A stretch of DNA of 64,000 bases from Pseudomonadota bacterium (lineage in GTDB: Bacteria > Chloroflexota > UBA6077 > JAJPGT01), in assembly GCA_021325655.1 (NCBI GenBank), contig JAJPGT010000070.1, positions 1 to 64,000 of the forward strand, in the 5' to 3' direction. The notes under the pieces were generated by a model that was not told the DNA's origin, searched no databases, and saw nothing but the letters and a program-made list of their open reading frames with translations. Shown in pieces: positions 8,499 to 17,997 of this stretch. Position numbers and translations under genes: made by a program. The number at the start of each line of letters is the position of its first letter. Position 1 is the stretch's first letter.

Positions 8499-9542
8499 TC
8501 ATTTCTCCAAAGGGAACACGCGCACGGTGGCTGGATCGACCCGGATCCAGACGTCACTCCCCGTCTCCAGGGAGAGCGCCTGGCGGCTGGGCAGGTCGGT
8601 ATAGAGCCGCGCGGTCCGACCGTCGGCCTCGGTCGTCAGGTGTAGCCGGGTCACCGAGCCGTGGAACGTCTTGGCCTCCACGCGGGCGGGGTGCCCCCCC
8701 GGCTCCAGGCGGAGCTCCACGTCTTCAGGGCGGAAGAACGCCAGCACCGCGCGGCTGCCGGCCGGGGCGGCGACGCTGAAGGCGCTCCCCAGCCGCACCT
8801 GGCCGTCCTGGACCGGCAGCTCCAGCGCGTTGCGGCTACCCACGAACGCGGCACTGAAGCGGGTAGACGGGGCCTCGTAGATCTCGATCGGCGGGGCGAG
8901 CTGCTCGACCCGGCCCTGATTCATCACCGCCACCCGGTCCGCGATCGCCATCGCCTCCGCCTGGTCGTGGGTAACGTAGATGGCCGTTGTCTTCACCGCC
9001 TGCTGGATGCGGCGAATCTCGTCCCGTAGCCGGGCACGCACCAGCGCGTCCAGCGCGGACAGGGGCTCGTCCAGCAGCAGCACCTCGGGGTCCGGGGCGA
9101 GCGCCCGCGCCAGCGCGGCGCGCTGCTGCTGCCCGCCGGAGATCTGGTGCGGGTAGCGGTCCGCCTGCTCGTGCAGATGCACGAGCTCGATCAGCTCTGC
9201 GACGCGGCGCTCGATCTGGGCCCGGGGCCGCTTGCGCACCATGAGCGGGAAGGCGATGTTCTCGCGCACCGTCATGTTCGGGAACAGCGCATAGCTCTGA
9301 AAGACCATCCCGATCGGCCGCTCGCGCGTCGGCGCCAGGGTGACGTCCCGGTCGCCGACCAGGATCTGTCCTTGCTCGGGGCGCTCCAGCCCGGCAACCG
9401 AGCGGAGCAGCGTGGTCTTGCCGCAGCCCGACGGGCCGAGCAAGGCGACCAGCTCGCCCGGGGCGACCTCGAGCGAGACACCGTCCAGCGCCTGCACTGC
9501 GCCGAACCGCTTGCTGACGTTGCGCAGCACTACTCCGCTCAT
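8499..9542 (-). CDS. ABC transporter ATP-binding protein (PotA/FbpC/PhnT-like)
   Basis: Import ATPase of 347 aa. Walker A GPSGCGKTT is at residues 36-44; the Q-loop (MVFQSYALFP), signature SGGQQQR, Walker B VLLLDEP and switch His (VTHDQ) all follow in order. A C-terminal TOBE-like region (~240-347) is present, as in polyamine, iron, thiamine and 2-aminoethylphosphonate importers. It starts 4 bp after the second permease and its stop overlaps an ATG of the phosphodiesterase frame, so the operon is translationally linked. Substrate cannot be read from the ATPase. Confidence 0.93.
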   Translation of the reverse strand: MSGVVLRNVSKRFGAVQALDGVSLEVAPGELVALLGPSGCGKTTLLRSVAGLERPEQGQILVGDRDVTLAPTRERPIGMVFQSYALFPNMTVRENIAFPLMVRKRPRAQIERRVAELIELVHLHEQADRYPHQISGGQQQRAALARALAPDPEVLLLDEPLSALDALVRARLRDEIRRIQQAVKTTAIYVTHDQAEAMAIADRVAVMNQGRVEQLAPPIEIYEAPSTRFSAAFVGSRNALELPVQDGQVRLGSAFSVAAPAGSRAVLAFFRPEDVELRLEPGGHPARVEAKTFHGSVTRLHLTTEADGRTARLYTDLPSRQALSLETGSDVWIRVDPATVRVFPLEK

Positions 9543-9546
9543 CGCG

Positions 9547-10410
9547 CTACTTCCCTTCCATGGCCCGTGCCCCTGGCAGCAGGCGAATCGTCTGCGCCCG
9601 ATTCCAGTACACCGCGGCGGCCGAGATGACGAACAGCACGACGAAGGTGACGAAGGTGATCACGGCCAGCTCGTTGAACTTGCCCTGGGTGGCGCCGAGG
9701 GCGTCCACGCTCCAGAGCGGCACCGTTTCGAAGCGAGCGCCAACGAGGATCTGGGCCAGAGCGAACTCGCCGAAGCTGGTGGCGAACACCAGGATGCCGC
9801 CGGTGGCGATCCCGCTGGTGATATTCGGGAGCACCACGTGGCGGATGATCGCCAGCGGCGCGGCGCCACAGGTCTCGGCCGCCTCGCTCAGCCGGGCGAT
9901 GTCCGCTGCCGCCATTGCGCCATCCACCGCCCAGTACAGAAATGGGAAGGCGATCGCGGCGTGGCCGAACAGCAGCAGCCAGGGCGTCCCCAGCAGGTGC
10001 GGGGCGACCTTGCCGACGAGCTGAAGGATGGCGAAGGCGATGACGATGAACGGGAGCGCGAACGGGATCGCCGCCGCCAGCTCCGTCAGCATCCGGATGC
10101 GCGGGTTGCGCACCCGCGCCCAGTACGCCGCGGGGACGACGAACGCGATGTCCACGATCACCACCGCCAGCCCGAGCCCGACCGAGCGCAGGAACGCCGC
10201 GACCAGCCGGGGATCGTCCAGCCCGTTGGTCCAGTGTTTCAGGGTATAGCCGTCGGGCAGGATGTGGGCGCGCCACACGGTCGCCAGCGAGTACAGCAGC
10301 ACCGCCAGCACTGGCAGCAGCAGATAGATCGCCAGCGCGCCGAACAGGATGAGCTGGCCGAGCGGGGGCAGCAGCAGTCGGCGGCTCGCCGAAGCCCGGT
10401 GCGCGCTCAC
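9547..10410 (-). CDS. ABC transporter permease (second)
   Basis: Inner-membrane channel subunit (287 aa) with about six spans and an EAA loop (AETCGAAPLAIIRHVVLPNI, residues ~190-210) that docks on the ATPase. It resembles PotC/PhnV-like permeases. It pairs with the permease at 10525-11448, from which it is separated by 114 bp holding a strong hairpin. It ends 4 bp before the ATPase start. Confidence 0.9.
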   Translation of the reverse strand: MSAHRASASRRLLLPPLGQLILFGALAIYLLLPVLAVLLYSLATVWRAHILPDGYTLKHWTNGLDDPRLVAAFLRSVGLGLAVVIVDIAFVVPAAYWARVRNPRIRMLTELAAAIPFALPFIVIAFAILQLVGKVAPHLLGTPWLLLFGHAAIAFPFLYWAVDGAMAAADIARLSEAAETCGAAPLAIIRHVVLPNITSGIATGGILVFATSFGEFALAQILVGARFETVPLWSVDALGATQGKFNELAVITFVTFVVLFVISAAAVYWNRAQTIRLLPGARAMEGK

Positions 10411-10440
10411 CGGGGCCTCCTCAGTCGGGGTTCGGAATCG

Positions 10441-10483
10441 GGGATTCGGAGTTCGGGGCTGGGGGCTCCGAACTCCGAATCCC
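10441..10483. repeat. Perfect 16-bp inverted repeat between the two permease genes
   Basis: GGGATTCGGAGTTCGG and its exact reverse complement are separated by 11 nt. A further GTTCGGAATCGGGG copy of the motif lies just before it. The stem would be very stable in RNA and sits inside the operon between the permeases. It could stabilise upstream mRNA, attenuate downstream expression, or be an intergenic repeat family of this genome. No U-tract follows on either strand. Confidence 0.7.
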
Positions 10484-10524
10484 GAACTCCAAACGGAGGA
10501 TGTGCGGTAGTAGCCATCGCGCCC

Positions 10525-11448
10525 CTAGCGGAACCAGCGCAGCGCTCGGCGCAGCAGGACGCGGTAGATCAGCAGCGAGACGGTCGCCAGGACCATCAAC
10601 ACCACTGCCAGCACCGCTGCTCGCTCCTGGCCGAACGCGGAGGATTGCAGCGTTAAGCCGATCTGCAGCGTGATGAGCCGCACCTGGGTCGCTCCGCCGG
10701 TGCCGGCCAGGGCGAAGGCGAGCCCGTACAGTCCGATAGACCAGGTGAAGATCAGCAGCCAGCCGGCGGCGATGAACGGGCTGAGCACCGGGATCCCGAC
10801 GTAGCGCCAGAACTGCAGCCGCGTCGCGGCTGCCGTCTGCGCCGCCTCCCACCAGTCGTTCCGCAGCACGCCCATGGCCGGGATGGTCAGCAGCACGAAC
10901 AGAGGGACGTTGGTGTACAGGTAGCCGATCGCCAGCCCGGTGAACGAGGCCGGGCTGGGCGGATCGAACGGAATGCCGATGGCCTTGAGCATCAGCGTCA
11001 CCATTCCGACGTTGCCGAGCGTGGCCAGGTAGGCGAAGCCGAGCCCGATGCCGCCGAAGTTCGCCGCCACGTTCAGCAGCGCCAGCCAGATCGCCCGCCG
11101 CGCCGGGAACATATGGCTGATGAACCAGGCCGCCGGCGTCCCGATCAGCATCGCCAGGGTGGCGGAGAGCGCCGCCAGCTCCAAGCTGGTCACGATCGCC
11201 CGCTGGTCGTTCCGGTTGCTCAGCACCTTGCCCCAGTTGGCCAGCGACAGGCCGGCCTCCGTGCTGAAGCTCTGGACGATCAGCAGCATGGCCGGGATGA
11301 CCAGCAGCAGCGCGGCGAGCAGCAGCAGCGGCAGCGCCGGCAGCCAGGCGGCCAGCGCATCGCGCAGCGCGCGCGCCATAGACCGGGCGGGGGCGGAGCG
11401 CTGGGTCGCCGTCTGGCCCAGCGCTCCAGCCGAGGGCGCGGAGCCCAT
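10525..11448 (-). CDS. ABC transporter permease (first)
   Basis: Channel subunit of 307 aa with about six membrane segments, an N-terminal span at ~25-50 and an EAA-type loop in WEAAQTAAATRLQFWRYVGI. I chose the ATG at 11448, two bases after the binding-protein stop, over an upstream in-frame start that would overlap that gene by 64 bp and adds an arginine-rich stretch. It resembles PotB/PhnU-type permeases. Its partner is the permease at 9547-10410. Confidence 0.9.
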   Translation of the reverse strand: MGSAPSAGALGQTATQRSAPARSMARALRDALAAWLPALPLLLLAALLLVIPAMLLIVQSFSTEAGLSLANWGKVLSNRNDQRAIVTSLELAALSATLAMLIGTPAAWFISHMFPARRAIWLALLNVAANFGGIGLGFAYLATLGNVGMVTLMLKAIGIPFDPPSPASFTGLAIGYLYTNVPLFVLLTIPAMGVLRNDWWEAAQTAAATRLQFWRYVGIPVLSPFIAAGWLLIFTWSIGLYGLAFALAGTGGATQVRLITLQIGLTLQSSAFGQERAAVLAVVLMVLATVSLLIYRVLLRRALRWFR

Positions 11449-11450
11449 CG

Positions 11451-12650
11451 TCAGCCGCCCAGCACCCGCTCGTCCCAGACGGCGGCGACCTGCGCGGGCG
11501 ATACCAGGTTCCAATCCTTGACCGTCTTCACGTTCGCGTAGGCGGAATCAGGCAGCCACTTGGCCTTGGCGCTGTCCGGGAGCTGCAGATCGCCCAGCAC
11601 GTACCGCACCGGGCGGGCGCCAAACTCAGCGAAGATGAGCTGGGCGTCGTCGCTCAGCACCCACTCCAGGAACATCTTGGCCAGGTCCATCTTCGCCACG
11701 TTGTACTTGTTCACCATCAGCGCCGACGGAGCGTAGATGGAGATGCCAGGGATGATGACCTGCGTGTTGACGCCCTTCTCCTTCATCTTCGCCTGGGCGG
11801 CCAGCAGGTTGAAGTCGTACTTGATCTGAATCGGGATCTCTCCCTTCTCCAGCGACTCCTGGTTCCCCTCGGCCACGCCCTCGATGTTCGGGAGTAACTG
11901 CTTGGCGTACTCCACTCCGGGCACCAGGTTGAACTCATCCCCGCCGTGGGCAAACGACCAGGCGATGAAGCTCGTCGCGGCGGTGCCGCTCTTGCGCGGA
12001 TCGCCCATCCCAATCTTGCCCTTGTAGTCCGGCTTCAGCAGGTCGTCCCAGGTCTGCGGAACGTTCGGGATGACGTCCGTATTGACGATGAACCCGGGGA
12101 CGCCCGTAAAGGTCGCCACCCAGCCGCCGGTCTTCGCCTTCCAGCCCTCCGGGAGCTTCTCCGCGGACGGCGGTAGGTACGAGGGGACCACACCCTTCTG
12201 CTCGGCCACCGGGCCGTACAGCAGCCCTATGTCCGCCATCACCGCGATCGGGTTGTCCTTTTCCGCGTCGAACTTGGTGATCTCCTCGTTCGAGGACATG
12301 TCGGTGTCGGTACGATGGCAAGCGGACCAGCCGTTCTTGGCGCAGAACGCCTGGATGGATTTGCCGTAGTTGGCCCAGTCGTCTGGCATCCCGTAGGTCT
12401 GGAAGTCCGCCGCCTGCTCCTGGGCCTTGGACGGATCGGGCGGAGCGTTCCAGTCGCCCGCCGCCTGCAGCAGTGGCGCCGCCTGGCGCAGCGGGGCCGG
12501 CGCCGCCAGCGCTGGGGCCGCCAGCGCCGCGCTCAGCACCCCCAGCGCGGCGCCGCCAACGACGGCGCGGAGAAAGGCGCGCCGCTCCAGGCGCGCGCCG
12601 AAGAGATGGCCAGTGACCAACGGATCGAGCTCAGGACGGGGTTGCATCAT
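11451..12650 (-). CDS. ABC transporter substrate-binding protein, Tat-type signal
   Basis: Extracytoplasmic binding protein of 399 aa, first gene of the operon. The N-terminus holds a twin-arginine motif (RRAFLR, residues 23-28), a hydrophobic stretch and an alanine-rich cleavage region near residue 50. The mature part looks like the iron/polyamine/2-aminoethylphosphonate cluster of type 2 periplasmic binding proteins (for example VPGFIVNTDVIPNVPQTWDD). An AAGGAGGAGG site precedes two adjacent ATGs; the second (12647) has the better spacing. The adjacent phosphodiesterase suggests an organophosphorus ligand, but this is inference. Confidence 0.88.
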   Translation of the reverse strand: MMQPRPELDPLVTGHLFGARLERRAFLRAVVGGAALGVLSAALAAPALAAPAPLRQAAPLLQAAGDWNAPPDPSKAQEQAADFQTYGMPDDWANYGKSIQAFCAKNGWSACHRTDTDMSSNEEITKFDAEKDNPIAVMADIGLLYGPVAEQKGVVPSYLPPSAEKLPEGWKAKTGGWVATFTGVPGFIVNTDVIPNVPQTWDDLLKPDYKGKIGMGDPRKSGTAATSFIAWSFAHGGDEFNLVPGVEYAKQLLPNIEGVAEGNQESLEKGEIPIQIKYDFNLLAAQAKMKEKGVNTQVIIPGISIYAPSALMVNKYNVAKMDLAKMFLEWVLSDDAQLIFAEFGARPVRYVLGDLQLPDSAKAKWLPDSAYANVKTVKDWNLVSPAQVAAVWDERVLGG

Positions 12651-12878
12651 GCCTCCTCCTTGAATGCCGAAATCGGGTCACGGATAACAGGCTGCGGACA
12701 GGCTGAGGGCGCTGGAGCGCCGGGAATGGGCGCGCGAGCCGAGCCGACCGGGAGCCTGAGCGCGGGGCGAGCGCGCTCCTTGCCACCTCATGGGCGAGTT
12801 CGCGCGGAGTCTAACACCGCGCCGACCGGCTGCATAGCCCCCGCTTTCGTCCGTCCCCCACACCCGCTTAACACCCCA

Positions 12879-12894
12879 ACTTGTCCAGACAAGT
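12879..12894. promoter_or_regulatory. GntR/HutC-family-like operator
   Basis: ACTTGTC-CA-GACAAGT, a 7-2-7 inverted repeat. It closely resembles the TTGTnnnGACAA / TGGTnTAGACCA type operators of HutC-subfamily GntR repressors such as NagR and PhnF. It begins 4 bp downstream of the predicted -10 box and covers the expected transcription start, the usual place for a repressor site. No GntR gene lies in the window. Confidence 0.6.
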
Positions 12895-12898
12895 CACC

Positions 12899-12927
12899 AG
12901 TATAGTTGTGGATGGCTCGGCTGTATA
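12899..12927 (-). promoter_or_regulatory. Predicted promoter of the ABC/phosphodiesterase operon
   Basis: Minus-strand TATACA (12927-12922), 17-bp spacer, TATACT (12904-12899). The start of transcription would be near 12892, inside the operator, leaving a leader of ~240 nt. Confidence 0.5.
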
Positions 12928-13244
12928 GCCCCTCGTTCCATCGCGGGGTGTGGCGAGAGGATAGCGGGGACCGATCAGATGGTCCTTAGCGCCGGGTGAA
13001 CGGATGCTAAAGATCGGCTGTGGATTGGTTAAACCGAAGCTAGGCTGGCGGGTGGCGCGTTTGCATGATCAGGTGAATGACGGGCTGCGAGCGGCGGGGC
13101 GCTAGGCGGTCTGCTCCCCACCGTGGCCTCCGTCAGCCGCGTCGTGATGGGGGCGGGGCTCAGGGGAGCATCAGTCGCCCGGCCGTGGCACAGGAATCGC
13201 GGAGAACGTGGCTGGCGGATAGGGCAACTGCCTCCCCTGCCGAG

Positions 13245-14492
13245 TCATGGTACCCTGCTCTTCTGCTCGACCTGCGCGCGCTGCTCCTCCACGACCGCCT
13301 CGAGCACCTGTTTCGGGTTGCCGCCGCGCAGCTCGACCCAGGTAGCGGTGATGACCGCCTGGATCATCCCGGCCACCGGGGCGGCGAATAGCGCCCCCCA
13401 GATGCCAAACAGCTCCGTCCCGGCCACCAGCGCGATCAGGCCCGTGGCGGGATGGATCCCAACCGCCTTGCCCATGATTCGCGGCCCGACCACGTCGCCC
13501 TCGATGATATGTACGATCACGAAGTAGACGAGCACGATCAGCGGGTGGACCAGGTCATGAAAATGAAGCATGGCGATCAGGAGTGCAGCCGCACCTGAGA
13601 TGAACACGCCCAGAACCGGGATGAACTCCATGAAGAATGCCAGCACGCCCAGCAGCACCGCGTACGGCACCCCGAGCGCCGCCATGCCCACCCCGACCAG
13701 TGTCCCGATCAGTACTGCCAGAGTGAGGACGCCGCGGACATAGCCGCCGACCACCCGATTGACCACGGCAACCAGCAGGTGGGCGCGGTAGCGCTGGCTA
13801 GCCGGCGTCTCCCGCTGCAGCCATTCGGCGATAGCGGTCCCGTTGACGGCGATATAGACGCTGAGGATCAGGATCAGGATGAGGTCGGTGACGACCCCGA
13901 ACGCCTCGGTGAGCCAGCCCAGCGCACCGCTGGCGATGGTCGTGCCGGCCGCTTGTAGCTGCGCCAGCACCTGCTGCTGGAGGTCGCCCACAGCGCTCAC
14001 CGGGACGCCGAAGCGGCCAAGGACCTCCTGCGCCTGGAGCTGGAGCGCCTGCACCTGCTGGGCGTAGGACGGCGCGGCGGCAACCAAGCTGGCGACCTGT
14101 GCTGCGGCGGTGAGGATGATCAGGACGCCCACTCCCAGGATCACGCCGACGCCGATCACGTAGGCCAGCCCAATGGCCAGCGGCCGCGGCAGCCAGCGCT
14201 CCAGGGCGTTGGCGAGGGGCGCCACCGCGAAGGCGATGACAATGCTGAACACGACCAACAGGATGGTCCGGGTGAAATGGGAAAGCACCCAGCCGACGAT
14301 CAGCAGCACCACCAGCCAGGCCAGGATGATGAGTGGCAGGTACAGCGCCCGCTGCCAGGAGGCGGACAGCGCCGGAGCCGGGCGCACGACCGGCGGCTCG
14401 GAGGCAGGGGCTTCGGCGGACTCCACGATGACCGGCGGAGGCTCGCTCGACCGGATGTCCTTCCCGCGCGCGCTTGTTCGTTCTCGGGCCAT
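13245..14492 (-). CDS. AI-2E family transporter (YhhQ/TqsA-like permease)
   Basis: Polytopic membrane protein of 415 aa. A proline-rich cytoplasmic N-terminus (~1-50) is followed by paired spans, a long extracytoplasmic-type insert rich in Gln/Ala (~130-190) and a conserved C-terminal block (FFMEFIPVLGVFISG, EGDVVGPRIMGKAVGIHPATGL). These are typical of the AI-2E/PerM family, whose members export autoinducer-2, polyamines or Na+ and are often unassigned. Start ATG at 14492 has a GGGGGGAAG site; the longer open frame upstream is antisense-like. It is divergent from glpD, and the ABC operon lies downstream in the same direction. Substrate is not inferable. Confidence 0.9.
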   Translation of the reverse strand: MARERTSARGKDIRSSEPPPVIVESAEAPASEPPVVRPAPALSASWQRALYLPLIILAWLVVLLIVGWVLSHFTRTILLVVFSIVIAFAVAPLANALERWLPRPLAIGLAYVIGVGVILGVGVLIILTAAAQVASLVAAAPSYAQQVQALQLQAQEVLGRFGVPVSAVGDLQQQVLAQLQAAGTTIASGALGWLTEAFGVVTDLILILILSVYIAVNGTAIAEWLQRETPASQRYRAHLLVAVVNRVVGGYVRGVLTLAVLIGTLVGVGMAALGVPYAVLLGVLAFFMEFIPVLGVFISGAAALLIAMLHFHDLVHPLIVLVYFVIVHIIEGDVVGPRIMGKAVGIHPATGLIALVAGTELFGIWGALFAAPVAGMIQAVITATWVELRGGNPKQVLEAVVEEQRAQVEQKSRVP

Positions 14493-14711
14493 AGCTTCTT
14501 CCCCCCACCCCGCCGCCTGCCGATCTGCGTTCCCGTCGCGCCGCGGATGCCAGCGAGCAGCTATCGTGAGGATGGAACTGCACCCGCCGTGCCGCTGTCC
14601 AGCACTGCCTCTCGCCCATCCGAGCGGGTATCCTTGCACTGCGCCGCACCATATCCGGCGTGCACAGCGAGCGCAAGCGGCCGATACTATGCTGAGGCCG
14701 GGGAGGAGCGG

Positions 14712-16484
14712 GTGGCTGACCGAGACCCACGAGCGCTGGCCGCTGAGCTGTTCGACGCGCTGGTCGTCGGCGGCGGGGCGATTGGGGCCGGCATCGCCCG
14801 CGACCTGGCGCTGCGTGGACTGCGGGTGGTGCTGGTGGAGCGGCGTGACTGGGCCTCGGGCACCTCCTCGCGTCCCACCCGCCTGATCCACGGTGGGCTG
14901 CGCTACCTGGAGCTGTTCGACTTCGGGCTGGTGCGGGCGGACATGCGCGAGCGGGAGATCCTGCTCCACATCGCCCCGCACCTGGTCCATCCGCTGCCGT
15001 TCCTGCTACCCATCTATCGCCGCTCGCCGCTCTACCGAGCCAAGCTCTGGACGGGGATGCGGCTGTACGACCTGCTCTCCTACGACAAGTCACTCCCGCC
15101 GCGCGCCTGGCTGCGCCGCCCCCGGCTCCTGGCGGAGGAGCCCGGGCTGAACGCCGAGGGGCTGCGCGGCGCCTGGCGCTTCTACGACGCCCAGGTACCC
15201 CTGGTTGAGCGCCTGGTGGTGGAGAACGTGGTGGACGCCGTCGCCAACGGGGCGCTGGCGGTGAACTACGCCACCGTCGAGCGCTTCCTGCGCGAGGGGA
15301 ACCGAGTAGTCGGGGCGCAGGTGCTCCTGGAGGAGGGCCAGCGCTGCGCAGTGCGCGCTCGGATCACAGTCAACGCGACCGGTCCCTGGCTGGACCGCAC
15401 CGTCGGCGAACTGCGTCGCGAGCCGCGGCCCTTGCTGCGGCTGACCAAGGGGGTCCACTTGGTTACGCCCAGCGGGACGCGCCACGCCCACGTGCTGTTC
15501 GCTGAGTCCGACGGCCGCCTCTTCTTCGTCGTCCCCTGGCTCGGCTACTCGCTGATCGGGACGACCGATACCGACTACAGCGGCGATCCCGGCGCGGTCG
15601 CCGCGACGCCGGATGACGTCGAGTACCTGCTGCGTGCCGCCAGCCGCGCCTTCCCCTATGCGCCGTTCCACCAAGTGTACTACACCTGGGCCGGGGTGCG
15701 CGCGCTGGTCCGGGTGGAGGGTGTGCGAGAGGGCGAGGTCTCTCGCAAGCACGCGATTCACGATCACCTGGCCCAGGATGGGATCGAGGGGGTCGTCTCG
15801 GTCGTGGGCGGCAAGCTGACTGCCTACCGCGGGATCGCGGAAGAGGTTGGCGATCTCGTGGCGCAGCGGCTGGGCGTCGAGCGGCGCAGTCCCACCGCCA
15901 CCCGCCTGCTGCCCGGGGCGACCGCGGATCACTCCGCGCTCAAGCGCGAGGTCGCGGCGCTGGCGGCGGACGCGGGACTCGACAGCCAGGCGGCGAGCCA
16001 TCTCGTGACCCTCTACGGCGCCCGGGCGCTGGAGGTGTTGGAGCTAGTCCGGCGCTCGCCGGAGCTGCGTCTCCCGCTGGCGCCCCATGCCCCGGACCTG
16101 CTCGCCCAGGTGGTCCACGCCGCCGAGCGGGAGCAGGCGCGCCACCTGGCCGACCTGCTGCTCCGCCGGGGGACCACCGGGTTCCTGCCGGACCAGGGGC
16201 TCGGGGAGCTGGAAACCATCGCGGAGCGGGTGGGCGCGGTGCTCGGCTGGAGCCCCGAGCGGCGTCGGGAGGAGGCGGAGCGCTACCGGGCCGAGATCCA
16301 GCCGATGCGGCTGGCCCGTCCCCCCTCCCGCCTGCCGGGTCTCGTGGCAGCGCGGGAGCGCGCCCAACGTGGCTTCTTCCGACTCTGGCACGGCGGCTGG
16401 CGGCTGCGCGCCCGCGGCTGGCGCTTCCGCCGGCCGGGCTCGGCGCTCTCGCCCCGGGATCCGGGTCGCGGGCCGCGGGGCTGA
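14712..16484 (+). CDS. glpD: Glycerol-3-phosphate dehydrogenase, FAD-dependent
   Basis: Oxidises sn-glycerol 3-phosphate to dihydroxyacetone phosphate and passes electrons to quinone at the membrane. The 590-aa protein starts with the FAD fold ([20 protein letters not shown], residues ~18-37) and the family segment [16 protein letters not shown]. The dehydrogenase core carries KGVHLV and DTDYSG, and a DAO_C-like domain occupies ~400-530. I chose the GTG at 14712 because of a GGGGAGGAG site; the longer frame upstream overlaps the divergent AI-2E gene. glpK follows after 2 bp, so the pair forms a glycerol utilisation operon. No glpF is seen. Confidence 0.95.
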   Translation: MADRDPRALAAELFDALVVGGGAIGAGIARDLALRGLRVVLVERRDWASGTSSRPTRLIHGGLRYLELFDFGLVRADMREREILLHIAPHLVHPLPFLLPIYRRSPLYRAKLWTGMRLYDLLSYDKSLPPRAWLRRPRLLAEEPGLNAEGLRGAWRFYDAQVPLVERLVVENVVDAVANGALAVNYATVERFLREGNRVVGAQVLLEEGQRCAVRARITVNATGPWLDRTVGELRREPRPLLRLTKGVHLVTPSGTRHAHVLFAESDGRLFFVVPWLGYSLIGTTDTDYSGDPGAVAATPDDVEYLLRAASRAFPYAPFHQVYYTWAGVRALVRVEGVREGEVSRKHAIHDHLAQDGIEGVVSVVGGKLTAYRGIAEEVGDLVAQRLGVERRSPTATRLLPGATADHSALKREVAALAADAGLDSQAASHLVTLYGARALEVLELVRRSPELRLPLAPHAPDLLAQVVHAAEREQARHLADLLLRRGTTGFLPDQGLGELETIAERVGAVLGWSPERRREEAERYRAEIQPMRLARPPSRLPGLVAARERAQRGFFRLWHGGWRLRARGWRFRRPGSALSPRDPGRGPRG

Positions 16485-16486
16485 CG

Positions 16487-17974
16487 GTGCGCATCCTCGC
16501 GCTGGACCAGGGGACCACGGGCTCGGCGGCGCTGGTGTTCGACGAGCAGGCGCGGCTGGTTGCCGCGGCTGACGGTGAGCTGCGGCAGCACTATCCGAGT
16601 GAGGGGCATGTCGAGCACGACCCGGAGGAGATCTGGGAGACGACGCTGGCGATGGCGCGCCAGGCGCTGGAGCGCGCCGGCGGGGCGGAGTGCCTGGGGG
16701 CGATCGGGATCACCAACCAGCGGGAGACGACGCTCGTCTGGGAGCGGGCTACGGGCCGGCCGCTGCACCGGGCGGTGGTGTGGCAGAGCCGGATCACCGC
16801 GCCGCTGTGCGAGGCGCTCAAAGCGCGAGGGCTGGAGCCGCTGATCCAGCAGAAGACGGGGCTGCTGCTGGATGCCTACTTCTCCGCCACCAAGCTGCGC
16901 TGGCTGCTCGACCGGATCCCGCATGGCCAGCGGCGTGCCGAGGCCGGGGAGCTGGCGTTCGGCACGGTGGAGAGCTGGCTGATCTGGAAGCTCACCGAGG
17001 GGCAGGCGCACGTCAGCGATGCCGCGAACGCCTCGCGGACGATGCTGTTCAATCTGCACACGCGAGCCTGGGATCCGGAGCTGCTGGCGCTACTGGAGAT
17101 CCCGCCCACTGTCCTGCCACGGGTGGTCGGCAACGCCGAGGTGGTCGGCGAGTGCCGGCTATTCGGTCGGCCGGTCCCGGTGGCGGGCAGCGCCGGGGAC
17201 CAGCAGGCGGCGCTGTTCGGGCAGCGCTGCCTGGCGCCCGGCGAGGCGAAGAATACCTACGGCACCGGCTGCTTCCTGCTGGCCACTACCGGCCAGACCC
17301 CGCAGCGCTCGGGCGAAGGGCTGCTCGCCACGCTCGCCTGGGTGCTGGACGGCAGCGCCACCTACGCTCTGGAGGGCAGCGCGTTCATCGCCGGCGCGGC
17401 GGTGCAGTGGCTGCGCGATGGACTGGGGATCATCCGCGACGCGGCGGAGACAGAGGCGCTGGCCGAGAGCGTGCCGGACAACGGCGGAGTGTACCTGGTG
17501 CCGGCGTTCGTCGGGCTGGGAGCGCCGCATTGGGACATGTACGCTCGGGGCACGCTCGTCGGGCTGACCCGCGCCACCAGCCGCGCCCACCTGGCCCGGG
17601 CGGCCCTGGAAGCGATCGCCTACCAGGTGCGCGACCTAGCCGAGGCGATGGCCCGGGCCGGCCAGCCGCTGCGTGAGCTGCGGGCGGACGGCGGCGGGAC
17701 CGCCAACCGCTTTTTGATGCAGCTCCAGGCCGATATCCTGGGTATTCCGGTGCGGGTCGCAGCGCAGCCGGAGACCACCGCGCTCGGCGCGGCGCTCCTG
17801 GCCGGCCTGGGGGCGGGACTCTGGCGCTCGCCCGCACAGCTTCCGGATACCACCAGCGGTGGGCGACTGTATGAGCCGCGGATGTCCGCTGACCAGCGAG
17901 ACGCGTTGTATCGCCAGTGGCTGCGGGCGGTCGAGCGCGCCCGCGGCTGGCTGGAGCCGGCGCCCGGTGGTTGA
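16487..17974 (+). CDS. glpK: Glycerol kinase
   Basis: Phosphorylates glycerol with ATP to give the substrate of the upstream GlpD. FGGY kinase of 495 aa, the normal length. Phosphate-binding loop ALDQGTTGS is at residues 5-13; glycerol-binding GITNQRETT lies near 73-81; a C-terminal ATPase half with [20 protein letters not shown] and [20 protein letters not shown] follows. The GTG start is 2 bp after the glpD stop. It converges on the mgtC-like gene with only 23 bp between stops and no clear terminator hairpin. Confidence 0.97.
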   Translation: MRILALDQGTTGSAALVFDEQARLVAAADGELRQHYPSEGHVEHDPEEIWETTLAMARQALERAGGAECLGAIGITNQRETTLVWERATGRPLHRAVVWQSRITAPLCEALKARGLEPLIQQKTGLLLDAYFSATKLRWLLDRIPHGQRRAEAGELAFGTVESWLIWKLTEGQAHVSDAANASRTMLFNLHTRAWDPELLALLEIPPTVLPRVVGNAEVVGECRLFGRPVPVAGSAGDQQAALFGQRCLAPGEAKNTYGTGCFLLATTGQTPQRSGEGLLATLAWVLDGSATYALEGSAFIAGAAVQWLRDGLGIIRDAAETEALAESVPDNGGVYLVPAFVGLGAPHWDMYARGTLVGLTRATSRAHLARAALEAIAYQVRDLAEAMARAGQPLRELRADGGGTANRFLMQLQADILGIPVRVAAQPETTALGAALLAGLGAGLWRSPAQLPDTTSGGRLYEPRMSADQRDALYRQWLRAVERARGWLEPAPGG

Positions 17975-17997
17975 GGCCAGGGACAGGCCAGGTCTGC

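Larger units (their letters stand above)
12651..13244. other. Intergenic region upstream of ABC operon and downstream of AI-2E gene
   Basis: 594 bp with no credible gene. It contains the predicted operon promoter and operator (12879-12927) and a leader of about 240 nt that holds a 7-bp stem hairpin with 7-nt loop at 12758-12778 (GAGCGCG / CGCGCTC). I see nothing distinctive between 12930 and 13244. Confidence 0.65.

Noticed and set aside
14688-14693. TATGCT ahead of glpD as a promoter
   Set aside because: No acceptable -35 at 16-18 bp; not reported as a feature.
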